Of a DNA stretch of 64,000 bases, positions 1 through 9,825 are shown one piece after another (the stretch's first letter is position 1; each line of letters opens with the position of its first letter). The notes below the pieces were generated by a model, which was not told where the DNA came from, did not search any database, and was given only the letters and a program-made list of their open reading frames with translations. The stretch lies in the NCBI GenBank assembly GCA_014359475.1, contig JACIZI010000002.1, positions 62,001 to 126,000 of the forward strand, in the 5' to 3' direction. A program made the translations under genes and the position numbers. The stretch comes from Marinobacter sp. Its GTDB lineage: Bacteria > Pseudomonadota > Gammaproteobacteria > Pseudomonadales > Oleiphilaceae.

Positions 1-3000
1 CCGGCGCTGCGGAAATCGTCCAGCAGGGCAGGGTCGAGAACCGGCTTCTCGCCTTCTTCGATGCTGTCCAGCATGGCGTTGAGAGCCTCAAGGGCCTTCT
101 GGCTCAGTGCCTGTAGCGTCTGCTGGTTGCTGGCTCCGGCAATCAGGGGATCCAGCGCGTCGGACCAGCCTTCGGCCAGTTCGGCAACCGGATCCACATC
201 CGCCAGTCGTGCACCTCCTTTGAGGGTGTGCAGTTCCTGTTGAAGCTCGGTAATACCAACCAGTTCTTCCGGGTTGTCTTTCCATTGGGACAGGCACTCC
301 CTGATCGCATTGCGGATCTCAATGCCCTCGTCCAGGAAGATACGGATCAGGTCTTCATCGTCTGTGTCCGCCAGATCCGGTGTGATATCAGCAACATCTT
401 CCGTTGGCTGTTCTTCAGGTTCGGATTCTGCGGTTTCTTCGGCTGCCGCAGCCGGGGCTTCTGCCGGTTCTTCGCCGGCGAGCACCGCCCGGACCCTGGC
501 AATCAGATCGTTCGTGGCGGGGCAGGGCTGGCCGGTGGCCACCTGTTCTACCATCTGTGCCAGTCGGTCGTGGCAGGCAAACAACAGGTCCTGCATGTTG
601 CCGGTGGCTTCCAGAGCGCCTTCGGCGACCTTCTCGAACAGGTCCTCGAGTACGTGGGTAAGGTCGGCGATCGGTTCCACGCCGGCCATGCGGGCCCCGC
701 CTTTGAGGGTGTGCACGTCCCGCTGCAGTTCGGCAGCGATTTCCCGGTTGGAGGGATCTTCACTCCAGCTATGCAGAGAGCTGCCGGTAGAGTTGATGAG
801 ATCGTAGGCTTCTTCAAGGAAGATGCCCACCAGCTCCGGATCCAGATGGGACAGGTCGTAGGCCCGGGCTTCATTTTCTTTTGACGTTTCTTCAGACACC
901 TCGAGGGTGGGAATTTCGTCGGAGTCCTGCGTGGCATCGGTGTCCGTTTTCGTGCCTGAGGGAGTGTCACCGCCGCGGCTGCTGTCCATGTACTGGTGTA
1001 TCTCGGCAATCAGGTCCGGCGCCGGATGCGGCGATTCATGCTGTTCCAGTGAATCCACCATGCCGGCCAGCCGGTCATGGCAGGAGAAGAGCAAGTCAGC
1101 GAGCGGTTCGGTTACCTGGAAATGCTGCTCAGCGAGGCCCTCGAACAGGTTTTCCAGTTCGTGGGACAGATCGCCGATGGCCTGGATGCCAGCCAGCCGC
1201 GCGCCGCCCTTGAGGGTGTGAAGATCCCGCTGCAAGAGGTGCAGTTGCTCCAGGTCAGCGTTATCCTCACTCCAGTTCTGCAGGGCCTCGGCGCTGTTGC
1301 CGATGAGCTCCCGGGCTTCTTCCAGAAAGATCTCGGCCAGTTCCTCATCGGCGCCGGCATCATAATCCTCTTCCGCAGCGGTTTTTTCGCCGACCGGCTG
1401 CTCAGTGGCGTCCGGGGTGGCGGATTCGCTCTGATGCTCCTCCAGACTTTCATCAATGGCTTCAAGGTCGCCGGTGAATTCCTCGTCGAAGGGGTCCTGA
1501 ACTGGCTCGGCTTCGTCTCCACCGAGGGCTTCCAGGTCGTAGATCAATCCGGAATCGGACACGGTAGCCAATCCGGCAGCCACCTGGTCCATCATGTTGA
1601 TCAGGTTTTCATGGGCAGCCCGGACCGTGTCGACAAACTCGGACGATGCAGGCTGACGGGTGGCTTCCGCACGACCATAAGCCTGTTCCAGGGCGTGACT
1701 GAGGTTGGCCACATCGCTGAGACCGGCCTCTGCGGCGTTGCTGGTCAGTTGCTGGAGTTCCCGCCGCAGGGTGGTCAGCGGGCTGCGGTCGTCGGGGTCT
1801 CTTACCCACTCATCCAGAATGCTGTCTGCATCCAGAACAATATCCAGCCCTTCATTGAGAAAAAGCTGCACCAGTTGCGGGGAGGCATTGGCTGCCTGCC
1901 GTTCGCTTTCCGCGGAGCTGCGGGATCCCAGCATGCGCTGGCTGACTTGATCCAGTTGTGCAAGATAGTCATCGGTGCCCTCCAGTTGCGCCTGGGGGTT
2001 CTCCCGCAACTGGGCCAGTCCCCGTGTCAGGAAGGCGCAGGCCTGGTCGAGGAGGTCCAGTACATCCCGGTCGGCCTTGAGGTTTTCTGCGCGGGCTTCT
2101 TTGACGAACCGTTCAAGGGGCGTGATGATGCGGGCGATGGGTTCGATGCCGGCGGTATTGGCACTGCCCTTCAGGGTATGCAGTGCGCGGGAAACGTCGT
2201 CGGTGTAGGAGACCGCTGCTTTTTCGCCTGCGGTATCGAGGAATGCCCGCAGTGTCTGCAGGTGGGTTTCTGCCTCGCTCTCGAAAATCTTCAGCAGTAC
2301 CTGGTCGACCAGGGCATCATCTTCGCTGTCTTCCTGTCCTGTCTCGGTGGTTTCATCCGCCAGGTTGCCGCCCGGAGCCGGTGTGCCGGCAGGGATCTCA
2401 CCCTTGGCGAGAGCGTTGGCCCGTTCTTCCAGCGGTGCGGTTGCCACGGACGGAGTTCGGTGTTTCTCAAAGTCGGCTGTCAGCTCTGGCAGAGTATCGG
2501 TCACGTCCTGCAGCAGGGCAGCAATGTCGTCGTTCATGAACACGGAACCGTCAATCACCTGGTTCAGCATGTTCTCAACGGACCAGGCCAGCTCACCGAT
2601 CACCGAGGCGCCTACCATCCGGCCACTGCCCTTGAGGGTGTGGAAGGCGCGGCGTACTTCAGAAAGCGCCGTGCGGTCATCAAACTGGCGCAGCAGAATG
2701 GGCAGATATTCGTTAATGGTGCCCAGGACCTCTTCCGCCTCTTCGATGAAAATCTCCAGGATTTCGTCATCGATCAGGTCGTCTTCCGGCTCCGCTTCAA
2801 CATCGGCCTCCGCAATCTCTTCGGGCGCGGTTGCAGGCTCCTCTTCCGCCGGCGCAGTTTCCCGGACCTCCGGGGCCGGCTCCTGATCCGCCCTGCGGGT
2901 GTCCGCGAGCGCTTCAGCGCGCTCCATCAGAGCCACCACGTCACCGCTGCTCTCCCCCTGCCTGAACTCCTCGATCAATGACGGCAGGCGCTGGTTGACG

Positions 3001-5069
3001 TCGCTGACCAGGGCAAGCACTTCGTCACTGGCGCGGATGGTGCCGTCGATGATGCGGTTGAGCAGGTTTTCCACGGACCAGGCCAGTTCGCCGATGCTTT
3101 CCGCACCCACCAGGCGACCGCTGCCCTTGAGGGTGTGATAGGCGCGGCGGACTTCGGTGAGCGCCTCCCGGTCCCCATGGTCCAGGTACAGACGGGGGTA
3201 GTATTCGTTGATGGTGGAGAGCACCTCGCCGGCTTCCTCCACAAAGATTTCCAGAATCTCATCGTCCAGCAGTTCCTGGTCGGACTCTTTGCGGACCGCG
3301 GGTTCCGGCACTTCCTCGGTGACCAGTGCCGGCTCGGCTTCTTCCGCCGGTTGTTGCCAGGTGGGCTCCTCACCCACCGGGAAGCCAAGGGACTTGAGGC
3401 TGTCTTCGGCGAGCTGCAGTACAGTAGCGTTATCGTGGATGCCCTCGGCCAGACGTTCCAGGTAGTACTCGATACTGGTTATCGCATCGGCAAGCGTGTC
3501 CAACTGACCCCAGTCCGGGACCTGTTTGCCACCCAGAAGCACATCGCTGATGTAACGCTCGGCGGACGCCAGCAGCCCTGAGGCGCGATCCAGCGGGATC
3601 AGGCCCAGACCACCGCGTATGCTGTGCAACAGCCCCGGAACTTCTTCGATTTCATGGGTGTCCCACTGTGAGGCGATAAAGTTCACAATGGCGGATTTGA
3701 CCTGCTCCAGGGTATTGCGGGACTCTCTCAGCAATGCCTGGCTGGCATCACTCAGTTCCCGGCTGCCCCTGCCCAGATGGGCGGTTTCCGTGTCGGAAGC
3801 GGACTCGTCGGCCGAATCGCTGTCGAGTCCTGCCAGAGTGGCTTCCACATAAAGCAGGGCGCCGGCAATGTCCATCAGAGTGCCGTCGTCTACCGGTGCT
3901 TCCTGGTTAACGATGCGTTCGACCAGCTCCATCTGTTCCTGGATGACCTTGCGGGGGATACCGAGTCCCAGTACCGCCAGGGTATTGGCCACCTGACGCA
4001 AGCCTGGCAGCAGGTCATCCAGCTCGTTGTTCTGGCGTAGCTCGGAGCGCACAAACAGGTCCAGCTGGTCCTTCAGCTTGGCCAGTTCTTCATTGAGGGC
4101 ACTGACAACCGAATGAATAGCCTGCTTGCCGGGACCGGAAACCCGGCTCCGGGCCGCATCCACAGCGTCGTCTGATGGCAGGGCATCATTCAGGCTATAG
4201 GCTTCCCGCAGCTCGCGGATATAGGGGGTGTTCAGGTCCCGGGCCCGGGCCACGTAGTACAAAAGGTGTTTGAGCAGCGCTTCCGGGACCGGTTGCTGGA
4301 GAATATCCACATGTTCGTCAACCAGACGGCGGATCTCCGCGTCCAGTTCCCGCAGTATAGCGGTGACGGCGGTATTGACCGGGTTGACCTGTTCCTGAAG
4401 GGACTCCACAAAACCGCCGGCGGCCCGCCACAACTCGCCTCTGGGGGTCTTGTTACAGAGCTTGACCAGCCGCAGAATCACCTTCTGCATGTATTCGAAA
4501 TGGGCATTAAGGTCGGATTCGCGCACCACGCCGGCCAGGGCAAACTGGTACATCTGCCGGAGTTTGCGGATATGCCCCAGTACCTTGGGATCCTGCAAGC
4601 GCTGGGAAGCATTGGCAACGGGCTTTACCCGGGCCGGTGACAGGTCCGGCTTGAACAGGGACGTGTCCGAGAGCAGCGATTCTCCCCGGGCGGCACGCAG
4701 GTCGTTGAGGGTCGGCAGCAGCACCAGCGGGAAATCATCCTTGCTGCTGGCCAGGTGTTCCAGATACTGGGGAAGCTGCAGAATGGACTGCATCAGCACT
4801 TCGAGGGCATCGTCCTCGTTGCGCACCGTTTCGTTGAGGATCGCCTGGGTCAGCTTTTCCATTTCCTCGGTGAGCAGGGCAGCACCGTATAGCTCCACCA
4901 TCTGCAAAGTGCCGTGGACCTGGTGGAGGTAGTTCAGGCAGAACCGCAGACGAGCGGTATCTTCCCGGTTGCCCACATAGGCCTCCAGTGCCTGCTGACC
5001 CTGGGTCAGCGTGTCCTGTATTTCGCGCCTGACCCAGTCCAGGGCGATGCTGTCATGGTTGTTGCCCAT
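1..5069 (-). CDS. chpA: ChpA chemosensory histidine kinase, partial (C-terminal part beyond the left edge)
   Basis: This is the CheA-type hybrid kinase of the Pil-Chp system, which passes phosphate to PilG and PilH to control type IV pilus extension and retraction. About 1689 codons are visible and the frame leaves the window still open. The visible part is a string of phosphotransfer modules. HTLKG motifs put histidines at residues 645, 810, 964, 1284, 1453 and 1614, and looser ones occur at H52 (HGTLQ) and H482 (HSIRG). In the module near residue 1109 threonine stands where histidine is expected (TSNAA). The catalytic ATPase, CheW-like and receiver domains should lie left of the window. The ATG at 5069 is 11 bases after the pilK stop and starts a sequence resembling known ChpA N-termini. 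It is the last gene of the pilG-to-chpA operon. Confidence 0.93.
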   Translation of the reverse strand, partial: MGNNHDSIALDWVRREIQDTLTQGQQALEAYVGNREDTARLRFCLNYLHQVHGTLQMVELYGAALLTEEMEKLTQAILNETVRNEDDALEVLMQSILQLPQYLEHLASSKDDFPLVLLPTLNDLRAARGESLLSDTSLFKPDLSPARVKPVANASQRLQDPKVLGHIRKLRQMYQFALAGVVRESDLNAHFEYMQKVILRLVKLCNKTPRGELWRAAGGFVESLQEQVNPVNTAVTAILRELDAEIRRLVDEHVDILQQPVPEALLKHLLYYVARARDLNTPYIRELREAYSLNDALPSDDAVDAARSRVSGPGKQAIHSVVSALNEELAKLKDQLDLFVRSELRQNNELDDLLPGLRQVANTLAVLGLGIPRKVIQEQMELVERIVNQEAPVDDGTLMDIAGALLYVEATLAGLDSDSADESASDTETAHLGRGSRELSDASQALLRESRNTLEQVKSAIVNFIASQWDTHEIEEVPGLLHSIRGGLGLIPLDRASGLLASAERYISDVLLGGKQVPDWGQLDTLADAITSIEYYLERLAEGIHDNATVLQLAEDSLKSLGFPVGEEPTWQQPAEEAEPALVTEEVPEPAVRKESDQELLDDEILEIFVEEAGEVLSTINEYYPRLYLDHGDREALTEVRRAYHTLKGSGRLVGAESIGELAWSVENLLNRIIDGTIRASDEVLALVSDVNQRLPSLIEEFRQGESSGDVVALMERAEALADTRRADQEPAPEVRETAPAEEEPATAPEEIAEADVEAEPEDDLIDDEILEIFIEEAEEVLGTINEYLPILLRQFDDRTALSEVRRAFHTLKGSGRMVGASVIGELAWSVENMLNQVIDGSVFMNDDIAALLQDVTDTLPELTADFEKHRTPSVATAPLEERANALAKGEIPAGTPAPGGNLADETTETGQEDSEDDALVDQVLLKIFESEAETHLQTLRAFLDTAGEKAAVSYTDDVSRALHTLKGSANTAGIEPIARIITPLERFVKEARAENLKADRDVLDLLDQACAFLTRGLAQLRENPQAQLEGTDDYLAQLDQVSQRMLGSRSSAESERQAANASPQLVQLFLNEGLDIVLDADSILDEWVRDPDDRSPLTTLRRELQQLTSNAAEAGLSDVANLSHALEQAYGRAEATRQPASSEFVDTVRAAHENLINMMDQVAAGLATVSDSGLIYDLEALGGDEAEPVQDPFDEEFTGDLEAIDESLEEHQSESATPDATEQPVGEKTAAEEDYDAGADEELAEIFLEEARELIGNSAEALQNWSEDNADLEQLHLLQRDLHTLKGGARLAGIQAIGDLSHELENLFEGLAEQHFQVTEPLADLLFSCHDRLAGMVDSLEQHESPHPAPDLIAEIHQYMDSSRGGDTPSGTKTDTDATQDSDEIPTLEVSEETSKENEARAYDLSHLDPELVGIFLEEAYDLINSTGSSLHSWSEDPSNREIAAELQRDVHTLKGGARMAGVEPIADLTHVLEDLFEKVAEGALEATGNMQDLLFACHDRLAQMVEQVATGQPCPATNDLIARVRAVLAGEEPAEAPAAAAEETAESEPEEQPTEDVADITPDLADTDDEDLIRIFLDEGIEIRNAIRECLSQWKDNPEELVGITELQQELHTLKGGARLADVDPVAELAEGWSDALDPLIAGASNQQTLQALSQKALEALNAMLDSIEEGEKPVLDPALLDDFRSA

Positions 5070-5080
5070 AACCACTCCGG

Positions 5081-5980
5081 TTATTCTTCGTCCGTCTGGC
5101 GGCGAATCCACGCCAGTACATGTTCCGAGGGTACTCTCTGCAGGCCGGGTGGGTGCCAGTCGGTCACCTCTCCCTGCCCCAGCACCAGCAATCCCCCGGG
5201 TGCCAGTCTCTCTGCCAGGCGCTTCACAATCTCGCGCCTGCGCCAGCGGCGAAAATAAATCAGCAGATTCTGGCAGAAAATGATGTTCATGCCGTGCATG
5301 GGTGCTCTCTTCAGATCCAGCACATTAAGCCGGGTAAAGCACACCCGTTCGCGGATCGACTCCACAATTTCCACACTATTTCGCTCTGCCGGCCGGAAAT
5401 ACCGGGTTTTCATTTCTTCGTCCATACCCATCAGCTTGCGGGCGTTGAAGAGGCCTCGCTGGGCCTTTTCGATGGCCGGTTTACTGATATCCGATCCGGT
5501 TACGCCATACAGCGGCGGCAACGCCAGCTGGCTCATGCACTCGTTCAGCAGCATGGCCAGCGTGTAGGGTTCCTCGCCGGTTGATGAACCTACGCTCCAG
5601 GCTTCCATCGGGCGCTTTTTCAGCACTTCCCGGGGGCGGGTCAGCACATAGTCTGATACCAGCCGGAAGGCATCCGGATCCCGGAAGAACCGGGTCTCCT
5701 GCACCGTCAGGCGATCCACCAGGGTGGACCACTCAACAATGGCATCCGGTCCCGAGGCGACCTTTTCGTAATAGGCCTGATAGCTGTTACAGCCAATTTC
5801 CCGCATCCGGATCCCGAGATTGGTCTCGAGAAAAGACTTGCGTCCGGCGTTGAGCGTTATGCCGGTGCGGTGTTCCAGCAATGTCTGCCATTGGCTGAAC
5901 TGCGCCTCATCCATTTCCGGAAGCCGGCGCATGGACCAGATCCCTTCGGCAGCTGACTGGTCATTGCGTGTTTCGGCCAT
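5081..5980 (-). CDS. pilK: PilK, CheR-type protein-glutamate methyltransferase
   Basis: A 299-residue CheR-family methyltransferase expected to methylate glutamates of the PilJ receptor using S-adenosylmethionine. The CheR hallmark that reads N-L-T-x-F-F-R in enterics appears as QETRFFRD near residues 94-101. The SAM-binding glycine-rich motif GSSTGEEPY is at 131-139, and CQNLLIYF at 236-243 is the usual late motif. A short helical N-terminal domain (about 20-90) precedes the Rossmann-like catalytic part. It lies between pilJ (27 bases upstream) and chpA, as in Pseudomonas. In Pseudomonas pilK is dispensable for twitching; whether that holds here is not visible. Confidence 0.93.
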   Translation of the reverse strand: MAETRNDQSAAEGIWSMRRLPEMDEAQFSQWQTLLEHRTGITLNAGRKSFLETNLGIRMREIGCNSYQAYYEKVASGPDAIVEWSTLVDRLTVQETRFFRDPDAFRLVSDYVLTRPREVLKKRPMEAWSVGSSTGEEPYTLAMLLNECMSQLALPPLYGVTGSDISKPAIEKAQRGLFNARKLMGMDEEMKTRYFRPAERNSVEIVESIRERVCFTRLNVLDLKRAPMHGMNIIFCQNLLIYFRRWRRREIVKRLAERLAPGGLLVLGQGEVTDWHPPGLQRVPSEHVLAWIRRQTDEE

Positions 5981-6007
5981 AAAGGGTCGTCAGCCTCGGC
6001 GCCTTGC

Positions 6008-8086
6008 TTAGTCCACCACCGGGACGTTGCTGTCTTCCTCTTCCTGGTCCCCGGCTTCATCCTCGGTTTCCGGCAGAGTGAAGCCGGCAACCGAAGAACG
6101 CAGCTCAGCGGCCATTTCGGCCAGATTACCGATCGACTTCGCGGTGGCGCTGGTGCCCGATGAGGTCTGGGAGGTGATTTCCTGGATGACGTTCATCGTG
6201 TTGGAAATGTGTGCCGCGGAAGACGACTGCTGGCGTGCCGCGTTGGAGATGTTCTGGATCAGCTCCGCGAGGTTCATCGATACGTTCTCGATTTCCTCCA
6301 GGGCAATCCCCGCGTCCTGTGCCAGACGGGCACCACGGACCACCTCGGCGGTGGTGTGTTCCATGGAGATAACGGCTTCGTTGGTATCTGACTGAATCGT
6401 CTTGACCAGCGCTTCGATCTGTTTTGTTGCCGCAGAGGAGCGTTCCGCCAGCCGCTGAACCTCGTCCGCAACCACCGCAAAGCCCCGGCCTGCGTCACCG
6501 GCCATGGAGGCCTGAATCGCCGCGTTCAGCGACAGGATGTTGGTCTGGTCGGCGATGTCGTTGATCAGCGATACGATGTCACCGATTTCCTGGGAAGATT
6601 CACCCAGGCGTTTGATCCGCTTCGAGGTTTCCTGGATCTGTTCACGGATGTTGTCCATGCCGCGAATGGTGTTCTGCACCACTTCCGCGCCTTTCTTCGC
6701 AATGGCAACCGACCGCTCGGCAACCGCTGAGGATTCGGAAGCGTTGGAGGATACCTGGTCGATGGATACCGCCATCTCGTTAACCGCTGCGGAGGCGCCG
6801 GCAATTTCCTGGGCCTGGTGTTCGGAAGCATCGGCCAGGTGCATGGCGGTGGCCTGGGATTCCTGGGCGGCAGAGGCAACGTTTACCGCAGTGCCCCGGA
6901 TCGCTTGCACCAGCCCGCGCATCTGGTCGATTGCGTAGTTGATTGAGTCCGCAATCGCACCGGTGAAGTCCTCTGTTACCGTGGCCTCGGCGGTCAGGTC
7001 ACCATCGGCCAGGTCGGCCAGTTCGTCCAGCAGGCGCAGGATCGCGTTCTGGTTCTGTTCGTTCTGTTCCTGGGTCGAGGCCAGGCGCGCCTGGGCATCC
7101 CGGTACAGAGCGATACCGATGAACAGGGCGATACCGATTATCGCGGCCAGGATCGCAAAGGCCAGGGTCGGTCCGATCAGGCGCGAACCGGCGCGGTTGC
7201 TGATCTGCTCCGCCAGAACGGACAGTTCATCCAGCAGTACCTGGGAGCTCTGGAAAATATCGTTGGCAGCGGTGCGCACCTTGAATAGGTCGGGAGAGGC
7301 TTCAAGAATGGCATCCACGTTCTGCGATACAAATTCGAACAGTTCGGCAATGGCCTCAAGGCCGTAAGTGGCTTCCTCATTATTGACCCTGGGTATGCCC
7401 ATGGCCTCGTTGCCTTCCATCTGGCCTTGCAGCACCCGACCGAAAAGCTGCGCATCCCGGCCGAAGCGGTCTGCCGCAATGACGGCATCTTCGTCACCGG
7501 AGAGTACGTTGTTGATGGAGCGCGCAATCCGTTCGGCAAGGAGCGACTGGCGTTGTGCCAGTGCAACCTGATCCGCGGGTGCATTGTTGTCCAGCAGTAT
7601 TTCAACGATGTAGTCGTATTCCACCTGCAGTTGGGGAATGGTTTCGTTCAGGGTCCGGGCAACTTCGTGCAACCCAAGTACGGTTTCCCGGCTGGAAAGG
7701 ATGCTGTCCGCGTTTCCGCGCACGGCGTCCCAGGTCTCCTGAACGCCACTGTTTCGGGCCAGTTCACTGGGCGGGAGGCCGGTTTCCGGATTGCCCTCCG
7801 TCATGAACCCCCAGAGGCGCTGGAACTCATTGCGGGAACGCCTTAACTGCTCGAAGGCTTCCGGAGTGCCGCCGGCTGCCTCGGTGGCGTTCTTGGCAAT
7901 CTCCTGGGAAAGCACCCTGAGCTCTGAGGCGTGGGCAATGTATTGCTGGTCGTTCTGGCTGCTCTGGTTAATGATGAACAGGACCACAACGAGCAGAACG
8001 GTGAGTGCAATCAGCGCGGCGATCAGGCCGGCAATCAGCTTGTTGCCTCCCTGTCCCATACTGAGTGTTCCGGCTCTATTTTTCAT
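6008..8086 (-). CDS. pilJ: PilJ, methyl-accepting chemotaxis-type receptor for twitching motility
   Basis: A 692-residue transmembrane chemoreceptor of the inner membrane. TM1 is at about residues 17-39, then a long helical periplasmic region of the PilJ type, TM2 at about 303-328, a HAMP region at about 330-385, and a cytoplasmic coiled coil. The signalling hairpin tip is clear: DQTNILSLNAAIQAS followed by GRGFAVVADEV. In this tip PilJ has Q-A-S-M-A where classical MCPs have E-A-A-R-A, which I recall as typical of PilJ. It should couple through PilI to ChpA and be modified by PilK. The pilI-pilJ gap (93 bases) is the largest in the operon. Confidence 0.95.
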   Translation of the reverse strand: MKNRAGTLSMGQGGNKLIAGLIAALIALTVLLVVVLFIINQSSQNDQQYIAHASELRVLSQEIAKNATEAAGGTPEAFEQLRRSRNEFQRLWGFMTEGNPETGLPPSELARNSGVQETWDAVRGNADSILSSRETVLGLHEVARTLNETIPQLQVEYDYIVEILLDNNAPADQVALAQRQSLLAERIARSINNVLSGDEDAVIAADRFGRDAQLFGRVLQGQMEGNEAMGIPRVNNEEATYGLEAIAELFEFVSQNVDAILEASPDLFKVRTAANDIFQSSQVLLDELSVLAEQISNRAGSRLIGPTLAFAILAAIIGIALFIGIALYRDAQARLASTQEQNEQNQNAILRLLDELADLADGDLTAEATVTEDFTGAIADSINYAIDQMRGLVQAIRGTAVNVASAAQESQATAMHLADASEHQAQEIAGASAAVNEMAVSIDQVSSNASESSAVAERSVAIAKKGAEVVQNTIRGMDNIREQIQETSKRIKRLGESSQEIGDIVSLINDIADQTNILSLNAAIQASMAGDAGRGFAVVADEVQRLAERSSAATKQIEALVKTIQSDTNEAVISMEHTTAEVVRGARLAQDAGIALEEIENVSMNLAELIQNISNAARQQSSSAAHISNTMNVIQEITSQTSSGTSATAKSIGNLAEMAAELRSSVAGFTLPETEDEAGDQEEEDSNVPVVD

Positions 8087-8179
8087 TTTCTGGCTCCCGG
8101 CCTTTTTTCACGGTTTGGCAAGTTTGATTGTGCGGATGCTGGCTGGTGCGACATGGTGTTCCTGCCACCGTCACCACGG

Positions 8180-8725
8180 TCACCATTGCGCGACATCCAG
8201 AAAGCGCTCGTCGTCGACCAGGTCAACGGCGGAAAACACTTTCCAGACTTCTTCATTCCGTTCGTACCCTCCCTTGACGAAGGGCTGTACGGAATCCGGG
8301 ACACCTTCGGGCTGCGCCACAAAGCTGTCCACGGCGAAATACTGCATGCCGGCCACGCCATCCACGATCAGACCGCTGAATACATCGCCCTGCTCGAGTA
8401 CCAGCACCCGGCGGTCGCGCATGCTGCGGCTGGAACGGGGGATATCAAAGAAGGAGGACAGGTCAATCAGCGGCAGCAGGCGTCCCCGGACGTTGGCAGC
8501 ACCCAGCATAAAGGGGCGTACGCCCGGGATGTGGGTGAATCGGGGGACATGAAGGATTTCCGTGACTTCGCCCATGGGTGCCACATAGCGCTCGCCTGCC
8601 AGAACAAAGCCGATACCGTTCCACAGCTCAACGGCTTCGTGTTGTTCCGGCAGGCCCGCGGCCATGGACCGGCTGCGTTGGGCGATATCCGTCAGTACTG
8701 CAAATGGGGCGGCCTGGGCGGACAT
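8180..8725 (-). CDS. pilI: PilI, CheW-like adaptor protein
   Basis: A 181-residue CheW-domain protein that should join PilJ to ChpA in the cytoplasm. The CheW fold is recognisable from the ERYVAPMGEVTEI segment and the ANVRGRLLPLIDLSSFF segment, equivalent to the NLRG-x-x-x-P-V-x-D motif of CheW. About 40 residues precede the CheW domain, which fits PilI better than enteric CheW. It starts 20 bases after the pilH stop, supporting co-transcription. Confidence 0.92.
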   Translation of the reverse strand: MSAQAAPFAVLTDIAQRSRSMAAGLPEQHEAVELWNGIGFVLAGERYVAPMGEVTEILHVPRFTHIPGVRPFMLGAANVRGRLLPLIDLSSFFDIPRSSRSMRDRRVLVLEQGDVFSGLIVDGVAGMQYFAVDSFVAQPEGVPDSVQPFVKGGYERNEEVWKVFSAVDLVDDERFLDVAQW

Positions 8726-8745
8726 GCGTACTCCGAGCCTGTGGT

Positions 8746-9108
8746 TCAGGCAATAAGACTGTTAATTGTTTTAATAAGGTCGTCTTCTACAACGGGTTTT
8801 ACCAGATAGCCCTTGGCTCCCTGGCGGGTACCCCATACCCGGTCTGTCTCCTGATCCTTGGTGGTTACGATAACCACGGGGATGGAGGCAGTTTCAGGGG
8901 CACGGGTCAGCTGGCGGGTGGCCTGAAAGCCGTTCAGCCCGGGCATGACGACATCCATCAGGACCAGGTCCGGGGTTTCCGCCCGGGCCCTGGCAACTCC
9001 GTCTGCGCCGTTGTCGGCCGTCAGCACTTCATGGTTGTGCTTTTCCAGGATGGTCGAGATTTTTTTAACCTCGGTAGGAGAATCATCGACAATTAGAATT
9101 CGGGCCAT
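8746..9108 (-). CDS. pilH: PilH, CheY-like response regulator
   Basis: A 120-residue single-domain receiver. The acidic pair is D8-D9, the phospho-acceptor D52 (LMDVVMPG), the switch threonine T82/T83 (VTTK) and the lysine K104 (LVKP). There is no output domain. In Pseudomonas PilH opposes PilG and is linked to pilus retraction through PilU or phosphate-sink behaviour; that function is carried over by homology and synteny. The segment around residues 90-100, reading D-R-V-W-G-T-R-Q-G-A-K-G, is characteristic of PilH and separates it from PilG. Confidence 0.93.
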   Translation of the reverse strand: MARILIVDDSPTEVKKISTILEKHNHEVLTADNGADGVARARAETPDLVLMDVVMPGLNGFQATRQLTRAPETASIPVVIVTTKDQETDRVWGTRQGAKGYLVKPVVEDDLIKTINSLIA

Positions 9109-9141
9109 GGTTTCCTCAATTATTCTGGTGTTCAGCCGGCT

Positions 9142-9534
9142 TTACTGTTCCGCCTGGGGAACATACTGGCGAATGGTGTTAAGGAGCTCGTCCTTGCTGA
9201 ACGGTTTGGTCAGGTACTGGTCTGATCCGACGATCCGCCCCTTGGCCTTGTCGAACAGGCCATCTTTGCTTGACAGCATGATCACCGGCGTTTTCTTGAA
9301 GGCGGTGTTGTTCTTGATCAGGGCGCAGGTCTGGTAGCCATCCAGCCGGGGCATCATGATATCGACGAAAATGATGTCTGGCTGGGAGTCCGCTATCTTG
9401 GCCAGAGCGTCAAAGCCATCGGTGGCGGTTATGACTTCGCAACCGACCTTTTTCAGGAGGGTTTCCGCGGTGCGACGAATGGTCTTGCTGTCGTCGATCA
9501 CCATGATCTTCAGATTCTCGAAGTTGTCATCCAT
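9142..9534 (-). CDS. pilG: PilG, CheY-like response regulator
   Basis: A 130-residue receiver protein and the first gene of the chp operon. Acidic residues are D14-D15, the phosphorylation site is D58 (FVDIMMPRLDG), the switch serine is at 88/89 (MLSSK) and the conserved lysine is K110 (YLTKPF). In Pseudomonas phosphorylated PilG promotes pilus extension through PilB and cAMP signalling through FimV/CyaB. The gene diverges from gshB across a 291-base intergenic region that must carry the operon promoter. Confidence 0.94.
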   Translation of the reverse strand: MDDNFENLKIMVIDDSKTIRRTAETLLKKVGCEVITATDGFDALAKIADSQPDIIFVDIMMPRLDGYQTCALIKNNTAFKKTPVIMLSSKDGLFDKAKGRIVGSDQYLTKPFSKDELLNTIRQYVPQAEQ

Positions 9535-9825
9535 TGTGCAACTGCCTTGCGCTCTGCGACTGTCGTTGTTTTCACCGGGGTTTTAACACAATTACCAAGG
9601 TTGTTCTATAAACCCCGCTTATTTATAGATTATCGTACGGCGGAGAGAAAGCCCCGAATTGTGACCAATTGTACCCTGCCACCTGCGTCACAGCTTTTTA
9701 TTGTGCAGAAACGGATGCAAATCCCGTGCGGGTACAATACCATCTGTTTCCACAGCATAGCACTTATTCCGGCGTGTACTCTGCTGACCGGTTCGTGTTT
9801 TTCAATCACTGGGGCCAGAGGTTCT
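9535..9825. promoter_or_regulatory. Divergent pilG/gshB intergenic region with mirrored TACAAT boxes
   Basis: This non-coding stretch separates the pilG (minus) and gshB (plus) operons. A 9-base inverted repeat is visible: ATTGTACCC at 9668-9676 and GGGTACAAT at 9730-9738. Each arm contains a -10-like TACAAT, one on each strand, so both could be divergent promoters. Neither has a good -35 at 16-18 bases. The segment 9595-9640 is AT-rich and could also hold promoter elements. No open reading frame here looks real. Confidence 0.4.

Noticed and set aside
1077..2981. 634-codon open frame on the plus strand over chpA
   Set aside because: It is antisense to clear Hpt modules and rich in Gly, Val and Gln with no known motif; high GC at third positions keeps such frames open.
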